From contig NZ_JAERSG010000001.1 of the NCBI RefSeq assembly GCF_016735675.1, positions 124,001-188,000 of the forward strand: DNA of 64,000 bases. Reading direction: 5' to 3'. Source of the stretch: Nocardioides baculatus. GTDB lineage: Bacteria; Actinomycetota; Actinomycetes; Propionibacteriales; Nocardioidaceae. The notes under the pieces are model-generated. The model saw only the letters and a list, made by a program, of their open reading frames with translations, was not told where the DNA came from and ran no database searches. Below, piece by piece: positions 1-8,912 of the stretch. A program made the position numbers and the translations under genes. How positions within the stretch are numbered: the first letter of the stretch is position 1; each line of letters begins with the position of its first letter.

Positions 1-658
1 CCTCGACCGAGGCCGCCGTCAGCTCGGGGTCGGACTCGTAGTGGCTGAAGAGCGTGGGTCCGGCGATCCGGACGCGGTCGGCGTCGCCGAGACTGACGCC
101 GACCCCGTCGAGGGGTACGCCGTCGTAGACACAGCCGCCCGCCGTCTCCGATGAGCCGTAGGTGGAGACGAGGCGGACGCCCGCCTCCTCGGCCCGGCTG
201 CGGTGGTCGTGGTCGAGGCCCGCACCGCCGACGAGCACGGTGTGGCAGCGCGCCAGGGAGGCGAGCTGCTCGGGGTTGGCGAGGATCCGGTGCAGCTGCG
301 TCGGCACCAGCGAGACGAAGGTCGGCGTGGGGCTGTGGTCGGAGGCGGCCGCGCGGCCGACGTCCAGGCCGTCGACGACGATCGGCTCGTGGCCGGCGAC
401 GAGCGAGCGCACGATCACCTGCACCCCGGCGACGTACGACGACGGGAGCGCGAGCAGCCAGCGGCCCGACTCCCCCAGTCGGCGGGCGGACGCCTCGACG
501 CTCGCGAGGACGGCCCGGCGCGGCAGGACCACGCGTTTCGGACTCCCGGTGGAGCCGGAGGTCTCGATCAGCAGCGGGTCGGGGTTGTCGGCCTCGAGCC
601 ACCGCGACAGCTGCCTGATCGCGACCGAGGGCTCGTCCGAGGGCCGGAGGAAACTCAC
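1..658 (-). CDS. menE: o-succinylbenzoate--CoA ligase (MenE), C-terminus cut by window edge
   Basis: This gene starts at a GTG at 658 and runs off the left edge of the window, leaving about 219 residues visible. They carry the AMP-binding P-loop ETSGSTGSPK near residue 33 and the later STYGSSETAG motif, in the compact form typical of actinobacterial MenE. MenE activates o-succinylbenzoate with ATP and CoA in menaquinone synthesis. The menA gene about 4 kb away supports the pathway. The gene is divergent from the MFS gene at 686 and shares a promoter gap of about 27 bases. Another small acyl-CoA ligase is possible but less likely given the context. Confidence 0.85.
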   Translation of the reverse strand, partial: MSFLRPSDEPSVAIRQLSRWLEADNPDPLLIETSGSTGSPKRVVLPRRAVLASVEASARRLGESGRWLLALPSSYVAGVQVIVRSLVAGHEPIVVDGLDVGRAAASDHSPTPTFVSLVPTQLHRILANPEQLASLARCHTVLVGGAGLDHDHRSRAEEAGVRLVSTYGSSETAGGCVYDGVPLDGVGVSLGDADRVRIAGPTLFSHYESDPELTAASVE

Positions 659-685
659 GCGACCAACGCTAGTGGCTCTGCCACC

Positions 686-1960
686 ATGGGCGCGATGGAT
701 CAGACGGACCAGCAGACGACGCAGCAGGAGTCGTGGTGGCGGCGGCAGCTCCCGCCGAGCCCCCTGGCCCGCTCCCTGTCGGTGCAGTCGATCCTGTTCG
801 CCGTCGGCGAGGGCACGTTCATCACGGGCTCGGCCGTGTTCTTCACCCAGATCGTCGGCCTGTCGGCCGCCCAGGTCGGCATCGGCCTGACCGTCGCCGG
901 CATCGTGTCGTTCTTCTTCGCCGTGCCGGCCGGCAAGCTCGCCGACCGGGTCGGCACCAAGCGGATCTGGGCGATCAGCGCGCTCGGCACGTCGCTGCTC
1001 TACTTCGTGTGGCCGCTGCTCCACGGGTTCGCGGCCTACCTCGTGATGATGGTCGTCCTCGAGGTCGTCAGCCAGGCCGGGTGGAGCGGACGCGGCGCCT
1101 ACACGATCGACATCTTCACCAAGGAAGAGCGCGTCCAGTCGCAGGCCTTCATGCGTGCGGCGCTCAACATCGGCTTCACCTTCGGCGCCCTCATCGGTGG
1201 GCTCGCGCTCGCCACCGACAGCGACGCCGTCGTCCGCGCGGTGCCGATCCTCACCGGCGCGATCCTGCTGGCCAACACCTACTGGATCACCCGCCTCCCC
1301 GACCCTCCGGCCCGCGAACCAGTCGCCACCGAGGAGGCCGTCGTCAAGCCGGCCGCCCTCAAGAACCGCGCCTTCCTCGCCCTGATGACCGGCGACGGCG
1401 TGCTCGGCACCAACCAGGTGCTGCTCAACATCGTGATCCCGCTCTGGCTGGTCGAGGAGACCGACGCACCCCGGGTCCTGCTCGCCTGGCTGTTCGGCAC
1501 CAACACCGTGATGGCGGTGCTGCTCCAGGTCGCGGCCGCGCGCGGGGTCGACTCGGTCGCGCGCTCGCTGCGGGCGTCGTACATCTCCGCGGGGTTCTTC
1601 GTCCTCTCCTGCGCCATCGTGCTCGTCACCCACGACACCATCGGCTGGCTCACGATCGCGCTCGTCTGGCTCGGCCACGTCACCGTCACCGGCGCCGAGC
1701 TCTTCCAGTCCGCCGGCCACTGGGGCTTCATGTCCGAGCTCACCGACGCCGACCAGCGCGCCGAGTACCAGGGCGCGGCCCACATCGGTGGCACCCTCGG
1801 CTCCGTCTGGGCCCCTGCCCTCTTCACCTGGCTCGCGATGGAGCACGGCTCCCTCGGCTGGATCACCATCGCGTCGATCTGCATCGTCGCGACCTTCACC
1901 ATGGGTCCGTCCTCGCGCGCCGCCGAGCGCTATCTCGCGCGCCACGGGTCCGCGACCTGA
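686..1960 (+). CDS. MFS transporter, paralogue 1
   Basis: A protein of about 424 residues with 12 probable membrane segments and no signal peptide. The N-terminal segment VGEGTFITGSAVFFTQ and the loop GKLADRVGTKR, an MFS motif A variant, mark it as a major facilitator superfamily transporter. Two in-frame ATGs, at 686 and 695, are both plausible. It is clearly homologous to the MFS gene at 3252 along its whole length, so the two look like a local duplication now separated by three small genes. The substrate cannot be read from sequence; MFS members of this kind are usually annotated as drug or metabolite exporters. Confidence 0.85.
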   Translation: MGAMDQTDQQTTQQESWWRRQLPPSPLARSLSVQSILFAVGEGTFITGSAVFFTQIVGLSAAQVGIGLTVAGIVSFFFAVPAGKLADRVGTKRIWAISALGTSLLYFVWPLLHGFAAYLVMMVVLEVVSQAGWSGRGAYTIDIFTKEERVQSQAFMRAALNIGFTFGALIGGLALATDSDAVVRAVPILTGAILLANTYWITRLPDPPAREPVATEEAVVKPAALKNRAFLALMTGDGVLGTNQVLLNIVIPLWLVEETDAPRVLLAWLFGTNTVMAVLLQVAAARGVDSVARSLRASYISAGFFVLSCAIVLVTHDTIGWLTIALVWLGHVTVTGAELFQSAGHWGFMSELTDADQRAEYQGAAHIGGTLGSVWAPALFTWLAMEHGSLGWITIASICIVATFTMGPSSRAAERYLARHGSAT

Positions 1961-1988
1961 GCCTCGACCGGCGTCATAGGCTCGCGGC

Positions 1989-2282
1989 ATGAGTGCGTAC
2001 TGGATCTGCGTCTACAAGGCCGTGCACGACCAGGACAAGGTGACGGCGTACGCCGAGCTCGCCGGGCCTGCCATCCGCGCGGGCGGCGGTCGCTTCCTCG
2101 CCCGCGGCAACCCCGAGGCGACGTTCGAGCTGGGCGAGGTCACCCGCACGGTCGTCATCGAGTTCCCCTCCGTCGACGCCGCCGTCTCGACGCACGACAG
2201 CGAGGCCTACCAGGAGGCGCTGCGTGCGCTCGGCGACGGCGCTGACCGTGACCTCCGCGTGGTGCCGGGCGCGGAGGGCTGA
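1989..2282 (+). CDS. DUF1330/YCII-like small protein
   Basis: A soluble 97-residue protein with a ferredoxin-like dimeric alpha/beta pattern. The N-terminus YWICVYKAVHDQDKVTAYAE and the central GGGRFLARG segment resemble DUF1330 proteins. Their function is unknown. Its stop codon overlaps the ATG of the next gene by one base (TGATG), so the two are probably translated together. It follows the first MFS gene by 28 bases and may share its transcript. Confidence 0.7.
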   Translation: MSAYWICVYKAVHDQDKVTAYAELAGPAIRAGGGRFLARGNPEATFELGEVTRTVVIEFPSVDAAVSTHDSEAYQEALRALGDGADRDLRVVPGAEG

Positions 2283-2626
2283 TGGTGGCCGGCGACTGGC
2301 GGGCGTCGAGGGTCGACGACCTGCGTGCGCTGATCCTCGAGGCCGAGCCCGACGCCACCGAGGAGGCGAAGTGGAAGAAGGCGTCGAACCCCGACGGCGT
2401 CCCCACGTTCTCGCTCGACGGCCTGATCTGCACGATCGAGACCTACAAGGACAAGGTGAAGGTCACCTTCGCCAGGGGCGCGTCCCTCGACGACCCGTCC
2501 GGGATCTTCAACGCCAGTCTCGACGCCGGCACGCGGCGGGCGGTCGACATCGTCGAGGGTGACGAGCTCGACGAGGCCGCGTTCGTCGCGCTGGTCCGCG
2601 AGGCCGTCTCGGCCAACCGGGCGTAG
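2282..2626 (+). CDS. DUF1801-like protein
   Basis: A 114-residue soluble protein with the pattern EEAKWKKASNPDGVPTFS followed by a beta-rich segment, as in DUF1801 / YdhG-type proteins with the iron-sulfur-scaffold-like fold. The biochemical role of the family is not established. It is translationally coupled to the upstream DUF1330 gene by a TGATG overlap. It converges on the DinB gene, with only 5 bases between the two stop codons. Confidence 0.65.
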   Translation: MVAGDWRASRVDDLRALILEAEPDATEEAKWKKASNPDGVPTFSLDGLICTIETYKDKVKVTFARGASLDDPSGIFNASLDAGTRRAVDIVEGDELDEAAFVALVREAVSANRA

Positions 2627-2631
2627 TCGAC

Positions 2632-3135
2632 TCAGTCCGGTACGTCGAGCACGAGCCGCTGGCCGCCGTCCGCGAGCTCGCGGCAGATGTCGAGGTGGCC
2701 CGCGTGGGTCGTGGTCTCGACGAGGACGTGGAGAAGGACGTCGCGGAGCGATGCGTACGGCGGCATGTCGTCCGAGATGGCGGCGGGCGGCTGGTCGACG
2801 GGCATCCCCGCGATCGCCGCCGTGGCCGCCCGGCACTCCTCGACGTACTCCGCGATGATCTCCTCGTCCGTCAGGTCCTCCGGGGCGACCCAGCCGTCGT
2901 AGCCGGACGAGATCTCGACCGCCTCCCCCGCCATCACCGATCGCAACCACAGTCGCTCGACGTCGTGGGTGAGGTGGTGGACGAGCCCGAGGGGCGTCCA
3001 GCCGGACGGGACCTGCGAGCGGCGCCGTTCCTGCGGCGACATCGCGCCCACCTGCTGGACGACATGGCGGCGCTTGCTCTCGAGCCAGCCGATCAGCTCG
3101 TCGCGGGTGGCGTCGTCAGCGGGGTCAGCGGTCAT
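2632..3135 (-). CDS. DinB-family protein (DUF664-like)
   Basis: A 167-residue four-helix-bundle protein of the DinB superfamily. Histidines spaced as expected for metal binding occur in LGLVHHLTHDVERLW near residue 50 and in VETTTHAGHLD near residue 145. In actinobacteria such proteins are often mycothiol-dependent or metal-dependent enzymes of unknown substrate. The ATG at 3135 is preferred because further upstream the frame loses homology. It sits on the opposite strand between the two MFS paralogues. Confidence 0.75.
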   Translation of the reverse strand: MTADPADDATRDELIGWLESKRRHVVQQVGAMSPQERRRSQVPSGWTPLGLVHHLTHDVERLWLRSVMAGEAVEISSGYDGWVAPEDLTDEEIIAEYVEECRAATAAIAGMPVDQPPAAISDDMPPYASLRDVLLHVLVETTTHAGHLDICRELADGGQRLVLDVPD

Positions 3136-3251
3136 GAGTCCCAGTGAAGCCGATGGGGGCTCGAGCACCCACGGGTGGGAGGGGGAGGTCACACGGCCGC
3201 GTCCCGAAAATGGCAGGCGAGTGTCGGACCCGCGACGCAGAATGGTCGGCG

Positions 3252-4634
3252 ATGAGCATCCTGACGACACTGAAGCAGCAGGCCACTCCCCCGTCCCCGC
3301 TGGCCGGGCGGCTGGCGACCCAGTCGCTGCTGTTCGCGCTGGGCGAGGGCACGTTCATGGCGGGGTCGGCGGTGTTCTTCACCCAGGTCGTCGGGCTCTC
3401 GGTGGTGCAGGTCGGACTCGGCCTGACGATCGCGGGCATCGCGTCGTTCATCGCGGCGTACCCGATGGGTCGGGTCGTCGACCGGCTCGGCGCCAAGCGG
3501 TGCTGGGCGATCAGCTCGGCGGGGCAGGGCGCGATGTTCGCCGTGTGGCCGTTCATCGACAGCTTCCAGGGCTACCTCGCCATGGCGGTCGTGATGGAGG
3601 TGATCGGTGCCCTCGGCGGCGTCGCGCACGGCGCGTACACGATCGACGTGCTGCCGCCGCAGGAGCGGGTGAAGTCGCGCGCCTACATGTACTCCGCGCT
3701 CAACGTCGGCTTCACGCTCGGCTCCCTGCTCGGGATCATCGCGCTCGGGCCTGAGTCGCTGACGCTGCTGATGGCGATGCCGTTGTTCACGGCCATCGTC
3801 TTCCTGTTCAACGCCTTCAACATCACCCGGCTGCCCGACGCTGCGCACGACATGCGCACGGCGGAGGAGAAGAAGGTGAAGGTCCCCGGCGCCGGACCGA
3901 TGAAGAACGTCGGCTGGCTCGCGACGAGCTTCTTCACCGGCATGCTCTGGACCAACCAGGTGATCCTCAACGTCGTCATCCCGCTGTGGCTGGTCGACAA
4001 GACCGACGCCCCGTGGGTCATCCTGTCGCTGCTCTTCGGCACCAACACGGTGATGTGCATCGTGCTGCCGATGGCAGCGGCGCGGGGGGTCAAGGACGTC
4101 ACCACGGCGCTGCGTGCGATCCGGGTCTCGACGGTCTTCTTCGTCGTCTCGTGCGTCATCACGCTGTCCACGCACCACACGGTCGGCTTCTGGACGATCG
4201 CGCTGTTCTTCCTCGGCCACGTCACGCTGACAGGCGCCGAGCTGTTCCTCTCGGCCGCGAGCTGGACCTTCGAGGCCGAGCTGATGGACCCGCGCCGTCG
4301 CGGCGAGTACCAGGGCGCCGCGGAGCTCACCGGCACGCTCGGTCGGGTGTGGGCGCCCGCGGCCTTCACGTTCCTCGCGATGACGTGGAGCACGTGGGGC
4401 TGGCTGGTCATCGCCGGCCTGATGGTCTTCGCCGCCGTCGCCATCCACCCGTCCACCGCGATGGCGCGCCGCTTCCTCGAGCAGCACGTCCCGGCCGACG
4501 TGCTCGCCGATGCCAGCGCGCACCAGCCCGAGGACGCCCCGGTCGGTCCACCGACCGTCGACCAGCCGGCGCAGCCCGGAGGCCCGAGCCCGCTCGACTC
4601 CCTGCCAGAATCCACCGGTGACCTCATCCGCTGA
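3252..4634 (+). CDS. MFS transporter, paralogue 2
   Basis: A 460-residue, 12-segment MFS transporter closely similar to the protein at 686: the stretches LGEGTFMAGSAVFFTQ and FGTNTVM occur in both. The ATG at 3252 places the start 14 residues before the conserved PPSPLA segment. It has a longer hydrophilic C-terminal tail rich in proline and alanine, absent from paralogue 1. Its last 17 bases overlap the GTG of menA, so menA is probably co-transcribed with it. The substrate is unknown. Confidence 0.85.
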   Translation: MSILTTLKQQATPPSPLAGRLATQSLLFALGEGTFMAGSAVFFTQVVGLSVVQVGLGLTIAGIASFIAAYPMGRVVDRLGAKRCWAISSAGQGAMFAVWPFIDSFQGYLAMAVVMEVIGALGGVAHGAYTIDVLPPQERVKSRAYMYSALNVGFTLGSLLGIIALGPESLTLLMAMPLFTAIVFLFNAFNITRLPDAAHDMRTAEEKKVKVPGAGPMKNVGWLATSFFTGMLWTNQVILNVVIPLWLVDKTDAPWVILSLLFGTNTVMCIVLPMAAARGVKDVTTALRAIRVSTVFFVVSCVITLSTHHTVGFWTIALFFLGHVTLTGAELFLSAASWTFEAELMDPRRRGEYQGAAELTGTLGRVWAPAAFTFLAMTWSTWGWLVIAGLMVFAAVAIHPSTAMARRFLEQHVPADVLADASAHQPEDAPVGPPTVDQPAQPGGPSPLDSLPESTGDLIR

Positions 4635-5490
4635 CTGGATCGCCGGTGCCCGGCCGCGCACCCTGCCCGCCGCCGTTGCTCCCGTCCTCGCCGGCACCGG
4701 CGTCGCGGCCTTCGTCGACGGCGCCGTCTGGTGGAAGGCCCTGCTCGCCCTGGTCGTGAGCCTCGCCCTGCAGGTCGGCGTCAACTACGCCAACGACTAC
4801 TCCGACGGGATCCGCGGCACCGACAGCGACCGCGTGGGCCCGATGCGCCTCGTCGGATCCGGTGCGGCGACGCCGCGGGCCGTGAAGACCGCAGCGTTCG
4901 CCGCCTTCGGGGTCGCCGCGGTCGCCGGACTGGTCCTCGCCGCCACCACCGCGTGGTGGCTGGTCGCGGTCGGCGCGGTCTGCGTGGTCGCGGCCTGGTT
5001 CTACACCGGCGGCGACAAGCCCTACGGCTACCTCGGCCTCGGCGAGGTGATGGTGTTCGTCTTCTTCGGCCTGGTCGCGGTGATCGGCACGACCTACGTC
5101 CAGACCGGGACGTGGGAGTGGCCGGCGCTCTACGCCGGCATCGGCATCGGTGCGCTCGCCTGCGCGATCCTCGTCGCCAACAACCTGCGCGACATCCCCA
5201 CCGACACCGTGGCCGGCAAGCGCACGCTCGCCGTACGCCTCGGTGACGAGCGCACCCGCTACCTCTACGCCTTCCTCGTGCTGGTCGCGGCGGCCGCCGT
5301 GGTGGCCGTGGCAGCCGCCACGACCTGGTGGGCCCTGCTCGGACTGGTCTTCCTCGGCCGCGCCGCCGCGCCGACGAAGGCGGTGCTCGGCGGCGCCAGC
5401 GGGCCGGCGCTGATCCCGGTGCTCGCGGCCACCGGTGCCTCCGAGCTGGCCTGGTCGGTGCTCGTCGCGCTGCCCCTGCTCGTGGCCTGA
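4618..5490 (+). CDS. menA: 1,4-dihydroxy-2-naphthoate polyprenyltransferase (MenA)
   Basis: A 290-residue integral membrane UbiA-family prenyltransferase. It attaches the polyprenyl tail to 1,4-dihydroxy-2-naphthoate to make demethylmenaquinone. The first aspartate motif is NDYSDGIRGTDSD near residue 60. The second is the D-rich segment DIPTDTVAGKRTL near residue 197, typical of MenA. About eight hydrophobic segments are visible. The GTG start at 4618 gives the canonical N-terminus WIAGARPRTLPAAVAPV and overlaps the preceding MFS gene by 17 bases. With menE at the left edge, the window covers part of the menaquinone pathway. Confidence 0.93.
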   Translation: MTSSADWIAGARPRTLPAAVAPVLAGTGVAAFVDGAVWWKALLALVVSLALQVGVNYANDYSDGIRGTDSDRVGPMRLVGSGAATPRAVKTAAFAAFGVAAVAGLVLAATTAWWLVAVGAVCVVAAWFYTGGDKPYGYLGLGEVMVFVFFGLVAVIGTTYVQTGTWEWPALYAGIGIGALACAILVANNLRDIPTDTVAGKRTLAVRLGDERTRYLYAFLVLVAAAAVVAVAAATTWWALLGLVFLGRAAAPTKAVLGGASGPALIPVLAATGASELAWSVLVALPLLVA

Positions 5491-5542
5491 CACTTCGCCG
5501 AATCACCGGCCGCGGCCGCCGGACACATGGGATCCTCGTGCC

Positions 5543-6055
5543 ATGTCCCAGCAGCAGCCGGAGGAGGGCGCACGCCTCGACGAGTTCGTGCAGCGGCAGG
5601 TCGCGGACGCCGTACAACGCCGGCGTGCCCAGCAGGACCGCGAGAGCTCGTTGCGAGCCTCCTCGCTGGCCTCGGACCTCGACCGCGACCGCACCGCGAG
5701 CATCCTCAACGAGGCGTTCGCCCAGGGTCGGCTCACGCCCGAGGAGCACGCCGACCGCACGACGCGCACCTTCACCGCGCGGACCCTGGGTGACCTCGAC
5801 CAGGTGCTCACCGGCCTCCATACTCCCGTCGCTGCGGCCCCGACGCACGTGGTCAACAAGCTGGTCTTCTGGGTCGTCGCGTTCTTCATGTCGCCCTTCC
5901 TGCTGATGGGCTTCGGCCTCACCATGGGCGGCGACGGGTTCGGCAGCCGCATCTTCGGGATCGTGCTCCTGGGTGTCCTCGTCCCCGTGCTGTACGCCCT
6001 GCGCCGACGCACCTACGGGAAGGACCGGGACACCCGCTGGTCCACCCCGCGCTGA
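5543..6055 (+). CDS. DUF1707 / 2TM membrane protein
   Basis: A 170-residue protein. An N-terminal helical region precedes a DUF1707 (SHOCT-like) motif with the typical AFAQGRLTPEEHADRT segment near residue 60. Two transmembrane segments follow (roughly 100-122 and 130-148) and a short basic tail ends the protein. DUF1707 proteins are common in actinobacteria and their function is unknown. It stands alone between menA and the Eis-like gene. Confidence 0.75.
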   Translation: MSQQQPEEGARLDEFVQRQVADAVQRRRAQQDRESSLRASSLASDLDRDRTASILNEAFAQGRLTPEEHADRTTRTFTARTLGDLDQVLTGLHTPVAAAPTHVVNKLVFWVVAFFMSPFLLMGFGLTMGGDGFGSRIFGIVLLGVLVPVLYALRRRTYGKDRDTRWSTPR

Positions 6056-6107
6056 CCCGCGCGATATTGCGTGGCCGGCGCGGTGCCGGCTCACTAGCGT
6101 GCGACTC

Positions 6108-7364
6108 GTGGACTACGACTTCGCGCACCTCGACTTCAGCGACGAATCCGACGACGCCGTCGCGCGCCGGAAGGGCTGGATCGAGGCCGTGCTGCGCGGC
6201 TTCCGGGACGGTCGACCCGACGACGAGATGGTCGAGCGGTGGGTCCGCCACTACCGCGCGGACGAGGTCGACGTCAGTGGTGCGTGGCTGCCGGAGGGCG
6301 AGTTCGGCGCCGGGCCGTGGCCGGTCGCGACCTACGCCAGCCTCGACAAGACGCTCAACGCCGGGCGCGAGCTGCTCCCCCTGCGGATGATCACCGACGT
6401 CACCACCAGCGCCAGCCACCGCCGCCAGGGCCTGCTCCGCCGCCTCATCGAGGACGACCTCACCGACGCCGTGGCGCAGGGCGTCCCGATGGCCGCGCTC
6501 ACCGCGTCCGAGGCGACCATCTACGGACGATGGGGCTTCGGTCCGGCCACCTTCCGCGTCGGCGTCGAGATCGACACCTCGCCCGGCTTCGCGATGCGGT
6601 CCTTCACCGACCCCGGCCGGGTCGAGCTCGTCGAGCCCGCCGACGCGTGGCCGCACGTCAAGGCGCTCTTCGACACCTTCCACGCCCGCCAGCGCGGGTC
6701 GGTCGAGTGGCCCTCGCCCTACGAGGACATCCACACCGGGTCGTACGACTTCGACGAGGGCGGTCCCAACAAGAAGATCCGCGCCGCCGTCCACCTCGAC
6801 GCAGCCGGCCGGCCCGACGGCTTCGTGATCTTCACGCACGGCGAGGACTACTCGATCAAGGTCGCGGAGACGGTCGCGCTCACCACTGACGCCCGGCTCG
6901 GGATGTGGTCGTTCCTCGGCCAGATGGACCGCATCAAGAAGGTCACCATCAACCTCTTCCACCCCGAGGACCCGCTGGCCTGGGCCCTCACCGACATGAA
7001 CCGCGTGAAGACCACCGAGGTCGAGGAGTTCCTCTGGCTCCGCCTCCTCGACGTGCCGAGGTGCCTCACCGCCCGCCCGTGGGCTGCCGACGGCGTGGTC
7101 GTCCTCGAGGTCGACGACCCGCAGGGCCACGCCGCGGGCCGCTTCGAGATCACCACCTCCGGCGGCGTCGCCACGGTCGGCGCGACGGACCGTCCCTCCG
7201 ACGTGCAGGTCACCGCGGAGACCCTCGGCTCGCTCTACCTCTCCGACGTCCGGGTGCGGCACCTGCAGCGCGCCGGCCGGATCGGCGGTGAGGACGATGC
7301 GGTGGGCAGGCTCGCCGCCATGGCGGACCTCAGCGACGCGCCGTACAGCCTCACGGGGTTCTGA
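6108..7364 (+). CDS. Eis-like GNAT N-acetyltransferase
   Basis: A 418-residue protein of the Eis family: an N-terminal GNAT domain, a second GNAT-like domain and a C-terminal sterol-carrier-like domain. The acetyl-CoA-binding segment VTTSASHRRQGLLRRLIE lies near residue 105. The family tyrosine is in IYGRWGFGPAT. The chain ends in phenylalanine (SLTGF), matching the C-terminal carboxylate that serves as general base in Mycobacterium Eis. That family acetylates amines, including aminoglycosides; the substrate here is unknown. GTG at 6108 is preferred, with another GTG three codons earlier. The 3' end overlaps the convergent gene by 14 bases. Confidence 0.85.
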   Translation: MDYDFAHLDFSDESDDAVARRKGWIEAVLRGFRDGRPDDEMVERWVRHYRADEVDVSGAWLPEGEFGAGPWPVATYASLDKTLNAGRELLPLRMITDVTTSASHRRQGLLRRLIEDDLTDAVAQGVPMAALTASEATIYGRWGFGPATFRVGVEIDTSPGFAMRSFTDPGRVELVEPADAWPHVKALFDTFHARQRGSVEWPSPYEDIHTGSYDFDEGGPNKKIRAAVHLDAAGRPDGFVIFTHGEDYSIKVAETVALTTDARLGMWSFLGQMDRIKKVTINLFHPEDPLAWALTDMNRVKTTEVEEFLWLRLLDVPRCLTARPWAADGVVVLEVDDPQGHAAGRFEITTSGGVATVGATDRPSDVQVTAETLGSLYLSDVRVRHLQRAGRIGGEDDAVGRLAAMADLSDAPYSLTGF

Positions 7365-8415
7365 GCAGGGTCTCCAGCCGCTCGACCTCGGCTGCGGTCC
7401 CGTCGATCGGCGCGTCCGGCGCGTCGACGTCGACGGCACCGCCGACGACCTTCCACGTGCCGCGGACGACACCGTCGACGAGGACGGGGTTGGCACCGCG
7501 CGTCATCGACGTCCGGTGCTCGGCCGGCACCACCCACTCGTCCTTGGTGCCAGGCCCCATCACCCACGCGTCCTTGCCGGGCAGCAGCACCACCGACTCC
7601 TCGGGGCGTACGTCGACCAGCTCGGGCAGCCGGTCGGCGAGGACCCAGCGATCCTCGCCGTCGACGTCGACGCGAGCGAGCCGGTCCTGCACCTCGGTCC
7701 ACCACGTCGTGAGCCGTTTCCGACCGGCGCTGAGGCCCTCCCCGAGCCACGAGTGGACGTGCGCGGGCGTGCACGGCCCGTAGGCGTCGACGTACTCCAG
7801 CACGACCCGCGGGCCCGCCTCGTCGAGCGGTGGGATGCCTCCCCAGGTCGGCGCGGCGGCCGGGCTCTGCAGCGTCAGGCCATCGGCGACCGGCGGGCCG
7901 AGCACGACGTCGCCCTGCCAGCAGAGCGGCTTGAGCAGGGTGATGTTGGGCTCGGCGAACTCCGTCGCCAGGTGGTCGAAGCGCGTGCCGGCGACCGCGT
8001 CGGCGATCGCCCGGGGCGGCACCGGCCCGTCGGCCACGACCTCACGGACGAGCGCGCGCAGGTCCGGCCAGTCGTCGGGCCGGAGCCGGTAGTGCTCGAC
8101 CCAGCTCTTCAGCGCCCACTGGCGGCCGGCAGCCCGGAGGGCGAGGTAGGCACCGGCGGTCTCGGGGGCCATCACCTGGACGGACCCGCGGAACGAGAAG
8201 GTGCGGACAAGCCGACCGTCGGAGAGCGCGCGCTGCACCTCGCCGGGAGCACCGGGATCCGCCAGCCGGCGCCGGACCGCGAGGTCGGGATCGCTGCCGA
8301 ACACCGAGACCGCGGCGAGCGTACGGACGACCTCGACGGACGAGTCCGCTCCGTCGACCAGGTGCTGGCGGCGCAGGCGCCACGTGAGCGCCCAGTGCCG
8401 CGAGACCGACGGCAC
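7351..8415 (-). CDS. winged-helix DNA-binding protein, HTH_42 (AlkZ/YcaQ-related)
   Basis: A 354-residue soluble protein. The C-terminal half contains LLPGKDAWVMGPG and NPVLVDGVVRGTWK, the signature of the HTH_42 winged-helix family related to the DNA glycosylase AlkZ/YcaQ. The catalytic QxR-type motif of true AlkZ is not obvious, so a repair role is only an inference. The GTG start lies 2 bases past the stop of the upstream DUF4229 gene, so the two are probably co-transcribed. Confidence 0.75.
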   Translation of the reverse strand: MPSVSRHWALTWRLRRQHLVDGADSSVEVVRTLAAVSVFGSDPDLAVRRRLADPGAPGEVQRALSDGRLVRTFSFRGSVQVMAPETAGAYLALRAAGRQWALKSWVEHYRLRPDDWPDLRALVREVVADGPVPPRAIADAVAGTRFDHLATEFAEPNITLLKPLCWQGDVVLGPPVADGLTLQSPAAAPTWGGIPPLDEAGPRVVLEYVDAYGPCTPAHVHSWLGEGLSAGRKRLTTWWTEVQDRLARVDVDGEDRWVLADRLPELVDVRPEESVVLLPGKDAWVMGPGTKDEWVVPAEHRTSMTRGANPVLVDGVVRGTWKVVGGAVDVDAPDAPIDGTAAEVERLETLLRTP

Positions 8416-8417
8416 GC

Positions 8418-8681
8418 TCAGTCCGCGTCCTCGCGCGCCTTGCGCTCCTCGAAGGCCGCGGACGCCTTGGCCGCGCGTGTCTCCACCCGCTCGGCGAAGG
8501 CGCGACGCTGCCGGTCGAGGATGAAGAACGACCCGATGCCGGAGATCAGGAACCCGAGGACGACGGCCCAGAACAGGTGGTAGGTCCCGCCGGAGAAGAG
8601 CGCCATGAGACCGACGACGATCCCGAACGAGGCAAGGAACAGCACGATCCGCAAGACGGTGTAGACCACGAACTCCTTCAC
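8418..8681 (-). CDS. DUF4229 small membrane protein
   Basis: An 87-residue protein with two hydrophobic segments (about residues 5-27 and 33-55). A charged, helical C-terminal tail rich in A, E, R and K follows. This matches DUF4229 membrane proteins, which in actinobacteria often sit near cytochrome c biogenesis and menaquinone genes, as here. The function is unknown. Confidence 0.75.
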   Translation of the reverse strand: MKEFVVYTVLRIVLFLASFGIVVGLMALFSGGTYHLFWAVVLGFLISGIGSFFILDRQRRAFAERVETRAAKASAAFEERKAREDAD

Positions 8682-8717
8682 GCCACCAGCCTAGGCGGGG
8701 CTGGCTACATTGGAGGA

Positions 8718-8912
8718 ATGCTGAAGGTGGTGCTGGTGGTCGCACTGATCGCGCTCGTCGTCTGGGCGCTGGTCAAGCTGATGCTGCGTCGCCTCGACGG
8801 AGGCGGCGCCGGCGGGTCACGCCCGCGGGCCCTCGGCCCCGACGACGACCCCGACTTCCTGCGCGGGCTCGACCGGAAGCCCAAGCCCGGCCCCAAGCCC
8901 GACGACGACTGA
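8718..8912 (+). CDS. small single-pass membrane protein
   Basis: A 64-residue protein starting at an ATG with a good GGAGG Shine-Dalgarno. One transmembrane helix (residues 2-22) is followed by a hydrophilic tail that ends in a proline/lysine/aspartate-rich stretch. No family was recognised. Its last 96 bases overlap the end of ccsB on the opposite strand, so one of the two 3' ends may be over-extended. The strong ribosome binding site argues that this gene is real. Confidence 0.55.
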   Translation: MLKVVLVVALIALVVWALVKLMLRRLDGGGAGGSRPRALGPDDDPDFLRGLDRKPKPGPKPDDD

